Shown in pieces: positions 60,146 through 64,000 of a stretch of 64,000 nt of DNA. Both the position numbers and the translations under genes were made by a program. The notes below the pieces were generated by a model that worked only from the letters and a program-made list of their open reading frames with translations, was not told the origin of the DNA and made no database searches. Every line of letters begins with the position of its first letter. Position 1 is the stretch's first letter. Origin of the DNA: Thermoleophilia bacterium (GTDB lineage Bacteria; Actinomycetota; Thermoleophilia; Gaiellales; Gaiellaceae); NCBI GenBank assembly GCA_020845695.1, contig JADLFG010000002.1, positions 32,283 to 96,282 of the forward strand. Reading direction: 5' to 3'.

Positions 60146-61912
60146 TCAACCGCCCACGGCGCGTCCTCGCCGCCTGAGCACGCGGACGTCACCGGCGCGG
60201 CGGGTGACCCCGTCGGCGTCGAGCCGCTCGAGCACGAGCTGGGCGGCGCGCCGGCCGATGCCGGCGAGGTCACGGAAGCGCGCGAGCGTGATCGACCCGG
60301 CCGTCTCGCACTCCTCCGAGACGAGCCGGCGCGCCTCCGCGAACGCCGCCGCCGAGAGGACGAGCCCGTCGGCGAGGCGCACGAGTCGGCCCTCCCGCTC
60401 CAGGTACACCGCCAGCTCCTGGTCCTCCGCCTGGACCGGCGTGAGCCCGCCCGTCGCGAGTCGGGTCTCGAGTCGCTCCGCCGCGCCGGCGCGATCGCCG
60501 AGGCCGGCGCTCGTCCCCGGCGCGAACGCCTTCGCGTCCCGGCGCTCGAACGGGAGCAGGGAGAGCACCGCTTGTGCCCAGGGGCGGGCCGGGAGGAGCT
60601 CGGCGAGCGGCACGCCCGGGTCGAGCGGGGTGCTGCGGGCCCGGTCGGCGAGCCGTCGTGCCACCCGGTCGGCCAGCTCGTCGAAGCGTGCGGGCGTGAG
60701 GAACCAGTCTCCCGCCCGCACGGCCGCGGCGAGCCCCCGCTCGAGCTCGTCACCGGCGAGCAGGGCGCGGCGGGAGAGGTCTCCCCGCGAGATCGGCTCG
60801 GCGGCGGCGTCGAGAATGCCGAGGATGATCGACTCCGGGTCGCCCCGCTCGAGCAGCTCGAGGCGGTGCTCGCTCGGTCGCCGCGGCGGCGCCGGGTCGA
60901 GCACGACCCCTCCGCCGACCGTGGTCTGCGCTCGCAGGACGACGCGGTCGCCGCGGGCGGCCACGACGGGAGCCGCGAGCCGGGCCTGGGCGTAGCGCTC
61001 GCCGATCCGCACGAGCCGGGCCTGGTGCTCGGCCGTGCCGTGGTGCACGCGTAGGCTCGCATGCGCCGGGAGCTGGCCGCCCGGCAGCTCGAGCAGGAGC
61101 AGATCGAGACGGTAGCTGGCCGGGAAAGCGCCCGGAGCGATCAGGGCGTCCCCGCGGTGCACCTCGCCTCGCTCGATCCCTGGCAGCGAGACCGCGACCC
61201 GCTGGCCGGCCCCGGCCCGCTCCACCGCTCGGTCGTGGACCTGCACGCTGCGCACCCGCACCCGGCGCCCGGCGGGCACGAGCTCGAGCTCGTCGCCCGC
61301 GCCGATCGACCCGGACCAGAGCGTGCCGGTCACCACCGTGCCGATCCCGCGCAGGCTGAAGGAGCGATCGACGAACAGCCGGGTCGCCGCGAGCGGCTGC
61401 CGCCGCTCGACCCGGTCGGCGGCCCGGGCGAGGGCGGCGCCTAGCTCCCCGAGCCCCGCTCCCGTGCGGGCGCTCACCGGGATGGCCTCCGCGTCCGGGA
61501 CGAGCTCGCGTGCCTCGTCGAGCGCCAGCTCGAGCGTCTCACCGTCGACCGCGTCGGACTTCGTCACGGCCACCACGCCCCGCTCGATCCCGAGCAGCCG
61601 GACGATCGCCAGGTGCTCGTGCGTCTGGGGTCGCGCGCCCTCGGCCGCGTCGATCACGAGCAGGAAGAGATCGATTCCGGTCGCGCCCGCCACCATCGTC
61701 CGCACGAAGCGCTCGTGGCCGGGCACGTCGACGACGGACAGCCTGCGGCCGTCGGGCAACTCGAGCGGCGCGTAGCCGAGCTCGATCGAGATCCCGCGCT
61801 CGCGCTCCTCCGGCAGGCGGTCCGTGTCCCTGCCGGTGAGGGCGCGGACGAGCCAGGTCTTGCCGTGGTCGATGTGGCCCGCGGTCCCGAGAACCAGCGG
61901 CGCCCGGGTCAT
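60146..61912 (-). CDS. selB: selenocysteine-specific translation elongation factor SelB
   Basis: 588 residues. The GTPase domain starts [20 protein letters not shown], with [16 protein letters not shown] (switch 1), [20 protein letters not shown] (G3) and [11 protein letters not shown] (G4). EF-Tu-like domains 2 and 3 follow. The C-terminal ~200 residues are winged-helix repeats that bind SECIS hairpins ([20 protein letters not shown]). It delivers Sec-tRNA-Sec to recoded UGA codons. ATG overlaps the selA stop (ATGA). Confidence 0.97.
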   Translation of the reverse strand: MTRAPLVLGTAGHIDHGKTWLVRALTGRDTDRLPEERERGISIELGYAPLELPDGRRLSVVDVPGHERFVRTMVAGATGIDLFLLVIDAAEGARPQTHEHLAIVRLLGIERGVVAVTKSDAVDGETLELALDEARELVPDAEAIPVSARTGAGLGELGAALARAADRVERRQPLAATRLFVDRSFSLRGIGTVVTGTLWSGSIGAGDELELVPAGRRVRVRSVQVHDRAVERAGAGQRVAVSLPGIERGEVHRGDALIAPGAFPASYRLDLLLLELPGGQLPAHASLRVHHGTAEHQARLVRIGERYAQARLAAPVVAARGDRVVLRAQTTVGGGVVLDPAPPRRPSEHRLELLERGDPESIILGILDAAAEPISRGDLSRRALLAGDELERGLAAAVRAGDWFLTPARFDELADRVARRLADRARSTPLDPGVPLAELLPARPWAQAVLSLLPFERRDAKAFAPGTSAGLGDRAGAAERLETRLATGGLTPVQAEDQELAVYLEREGRLVRLADGLVLSAAAFAEARRLVSEECETAGSITLARFRDLAGIGRRAAQLVLERLDADGVTRRAGDVRVLRRRGRAVGG

Positions 61913-63243
61913 CGGGCGCGGGCGGTCGCGACGGCCGCCGCGACCTCCTCGACGTCGTCGTCTCCGAGCGTTCGGCAGTCGAGCAGGAGGCGCCCGTCCC
62001 GGACGGCGCCGAGCACGGGCGGCTCGCCCAGCCGCAGCGGGGTCGCCAGCTCCTCTGCGAGCGTGCACGCGAAGCTCTCGAGCTCGGCCAGCGGGAGCGC
62101 GCCGCCGCCGACGCGCGCGACCGTCGGCTCCACGGCCCCGCCGGTCAGGGCGGCCAGCCGCTCCGCGCGGGCCCGCACCGCGGCCGCCGGCTCCGCGATC
62201 ATCCGGAGCACCGGCACCTCGAGGCGCGCCCGCCGCGGATCGCGGTGGAGGGCGAGCGTTCCCTCGAGTGCCGCCAGCGCCAGCTTGTCCGCCCTGAGCG
62301 CGCGCTGCAGCGGGTGCCGGCGCAGTCGCTCGACGAGGTCGGCCCGGCCGGCGGCGATTCCCGCCTGGGGTCCGCCGAGCAGCTTGTCGCCGGAGAAGCA
62401 GACGAGGTGGGCTCCCGCGGCCAGGCTGGCCCGGACGGGCGGCTCGTCGCCGAGCTCCCCGAGCACGCCGGAGCCGAGATCGTCGACGAGGACGAGCCCC
62501 CGCCGCTCGGCGAGCGCCGCCAGCTCGGCCAGCGGGGGTTGCTCCGCGAAGCCGACGATCCGGAAGTTCGACTGGTGCACCCGCAGCAGCACGGACGTGT
62601 CGGCGGTGATCGCCCGCTCGTAGTCGGCGGTGCGCGTCCTGTTGGTCGTGCCCACCTCGACCAGCCGTGCGCCGGAGCGTGCGAGCACGTCCGGGATGCG
62701 GAACCCGTCGCCGATCTCGACCAGCTCCCCGCGCGAGACGATCACCTCGCGGCTCTCGGCCAGGGCGGCGAGCGCGAGCAGCACCGCCGCTGCGTTGTTG
62801 TTGACGACGAGCGCCGCCTCGGCGCCCGTCAGGTCGCGCAGGTGCCGGGCGACGTGATCCTGGCGCGAGCCGCGCGTTCCGGGCTCGAGCTCGAGCTCGA
62901 GATTCGAGTAGCCGCGCGCGACGGCAGCGACCCGCTCGAGCGCGGCGGTCGCGAGCGGAGCGCGACCGAGGTTCGTGTGCACGATCACCCCGGTCGCGTT
63001 GAGGACGCGGCGAAGGCGCGGGGCAATCGTCCCGAGCGCGTCGGCCTCGGCCCTGGCGGCGAGGTTGCCGGTGTCGAACCCGGCCAGGATCTCCTCCCGC
63101 GCCCGCTCGAGCGTGCGCCGGGCGGCCCCGACAACGAGGGCGCGGCCGTGCAGCTCGGCGAGCTCGAGGAGGCGCGGCTCGGCCAAGAGCCGGTCGACCG
63201 AGGGGAGCTCGCGCAGACGGGCTTCGGGTGGGCGTTCGCTCAC
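61909..63243 (-). CDS. selA: L-seryl-tRNA(Sec) selenium transferase SelA
   Basis: 444 residues. PLP enzyme that converts Ser-tRNA-Sec to Sec-tRNA-Sec with selenophosphate. The N-terminal tRNA-binding part ([19 protein letters not shown]) is followed by [20 protein letters not shown]. The PLP Lys is in [20 protein letters not shown] near residue 285. The selA-selB pair overlaps by four bases. selD, which makes selenophosphate, is not in the window. Confidence 0.97.
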   Translation of the reverse strand: MSERPPEARLRELPSVDRLLAEPRLLELAELHGRALVVGAARRTLERAREEILAGFDTGNLAARAEADALGTIAPRLRRVLNATGVIVHTNLGRAPLATAALERVAAVARGYSNLELELEPGTRGSRQDHVARHLRDLTGAEAALVVNNNAAAVLLALAALAESREVIVSRGELVEIGDGFRIPDVLARSGARLVEVGTTNRTRTADYERAITADTSVLLRVHQSNFRIVGFAEQPPLAELAALAERRGLVLVDDLGSGVLGELGDEPPVRASLAAGAHLVCFSGDKLLGGPQAGIAAGRADLVERLRRHPLQRALRADKLALAALEGTLALHRDPRRARLEVPVLRMIAEPAAAVRARAERLAALTGGAVEPTVARVGGGALPLAELESFACTLAEELATPLRLGEPPVLGAVRDGRLLLDCRTLGDDDVEEVAAAVATARAR

Positions 63244-63289
63244 GATGCCGATGATAGGGGTCGCGACCTCGCGGTATGATCAGCCGACC

Positions 63290-63880
63290 GTGAACGCGAA
63301 CACCGCCACGCTGCGTCTCGCCATCTTCCCTCGCGCCGGGCTCCTGACCGACGCGCTGCTCGTCCTGGCGGGGACGGCGCTCGTCTCGCTCGCGGCCCAG
63401 GTGTCGATCCCGCTCCCGTTCACGCCCGTGCCGATCACCGGTCAGACGTTCGCGGTCGTGCTCGTCGGTGCCTCGCTCGGCTCGCTGCGCGGGCTCGCGA
63501 GTCTCGTCCTCTACCTGCTGGTCGGTGTTGCCGGCGCTCCCGTCTACGCGGAGCAGACGCACGGCTGGGAGACGTTCATGGGCCCGACGGGCGGCTACCT
63601 GCTCGGGTTCATCGTCGCGGCTTACGTCACCGGCTGGCTGGCGGAGCGCCGTTGGGACCGACGGTTCTCCTCGGCGATCGCGGCGATGCTCACCGGCAGC
63701 GTGCTGATCTACGGCGCCGGGCTGCCGTGGCTCGCGGCCGAGCTCGACACGGGCCTCGAGGCGACGCTGGAGGCGGGCCTCTACCCGTTCGTGGTCGGAG
63801 ATCTGCTGAAGCTGTACCTCGCGGGTGCGCTCCTGCCGCTCGCCTGGCGCCTAGTCGGGCGCCTCCGCGGCGGCGGCTAG
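63290..63880 (+). CDS. bioY: biotin transporter BioY (ECF S component)
   Basis: 196 residues with about six helices. BioY blocks are seen: QVSIPLPFTPVPITGQTFAV near residue 38, LVGVAGAPVYAE, MGPTGGYLLGFIVAAYVTGW and EAGLYPFVVGDLLKLYLAGA. It binds biotin and usually works with an ECF energy module encoded elsewhere. The GTG at 63290 is 10 bases after a TATGAT -10-like box (63274-63279), so the transcript may be leaderless. Confidence 0.92.
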   Translation: MNANTATLRLAIFPRAGLLTDALLVLAGTALVSLAAQVSIPLPFTPVPITGQTFAVVLVGASLGSLRGLASLVLYLLVGVAGAPVYAEQTHGWETFMGPTGGYLLGFIVAAYVTGWLAERRWDRRFSSAIAAMLTGSVLIYGAGLPWLAAELDTGLEATLEAGLYPFVVGDLLKLYLAGALLPLAWRLVGRLRGGG

Positions 63881-64000
63881 CCCGGATCTTTCACGAAGGG
63901 CGGCTGCCGGCGCTTGAGCGCGTTGGTGGAGGCTGGCGACGAGGTGTGCGACGAGTAGGGCTGTGAGGAAGCGATGGGGCCGGGCGGGGTTCGTTTTTCG

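Overview
This is a 64 kb stretch of a very GC-rich genome with GTG starts, 4-base start/stop overlaps and strong G+C hairpins. The rpsF-ssb-rpsR-rplI-dnaB core order, the protein styles and the codon use suggest an Actinomycetota, probably of the Thermoleophilia (Gaiellales/Solirubrobacterales) type. That placement is inference: there is no rRNA gene in the window.

The left two thirds is an island for methylated amines and one-carbon units. Positions 1-3.9 kb hold a DAO-type oxidase (cut by the window edge), a trimethylamine dehydrogenase and an Lrp regulator. Positions 4.1-14.6 kb hold a glycine-betaine-type ABC transporter and a corrinoid methyltransferase operon: non-pyrrolysine MttB, corrinoid protein, methyltetrahydrofolate methyltransferase, RACo-like activator and DUF1638. 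Inside that operon lies a decayed gene for the MTHFR C-terminal zinc protein. Two tandem DUF2284 genes follow on the other strand. Positions 17-25 kb hold a VapBC-type pair, an amino-acid permease, and a split dimethylglycine/sarcosine oxidase (FAD protein plus GcvT-like folate protein) beside an IclR regulator. A perfect 17-bp palindrome occurs upstream of both the oxidase and the permease.

Positions 25-31 kb hold an ammonium transporter with three tiny companions, a REP-flanked RAYT transposase and a KhtTU-type K+/H+ antiporter. Positions 30-40 kb hold formate-tetrahydrofolate ligase, the four subunits of heterotetrameric sarcosine oxidase, a type III glutamine-synthetase-like enzyme and a GAF/PucR regulator. 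Positions 40-46.6 kb hold an NAD-linked formate dehydrogenase whose catalytic chain is read through an in-frame TGA (selenocysteine) and is split into two genes, plus FdhD and MobA.

The right third is housekeeping (purA, dnaB, rplI, rpsR, ssb, rpsF), an iron-type ABC transporter, a YbdK-like ligase, a secreted metalloprotease-like protein and BioY. It also carries tRNA-Sec, selB and selA, the apparatus that the formate dehydrogenase needs. selD is not in the window.

The genes suggest one pathway. Betaine-type compounds are imported and a methyl group is moved through the corrinoid protein to tetrahydrofolate. Dimethylglycine and sarcosine are then oxidised to glycine, giving methylene-tetrahydrofolate. 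Formate-tetrahydrofolate ligase can release formate with ATP gain, and the selenium formate dehydrogenase oxidises it to CO2 with NADH. Released nitrogen is handled by Amt and the glutamine-synthetase-like enzyme.
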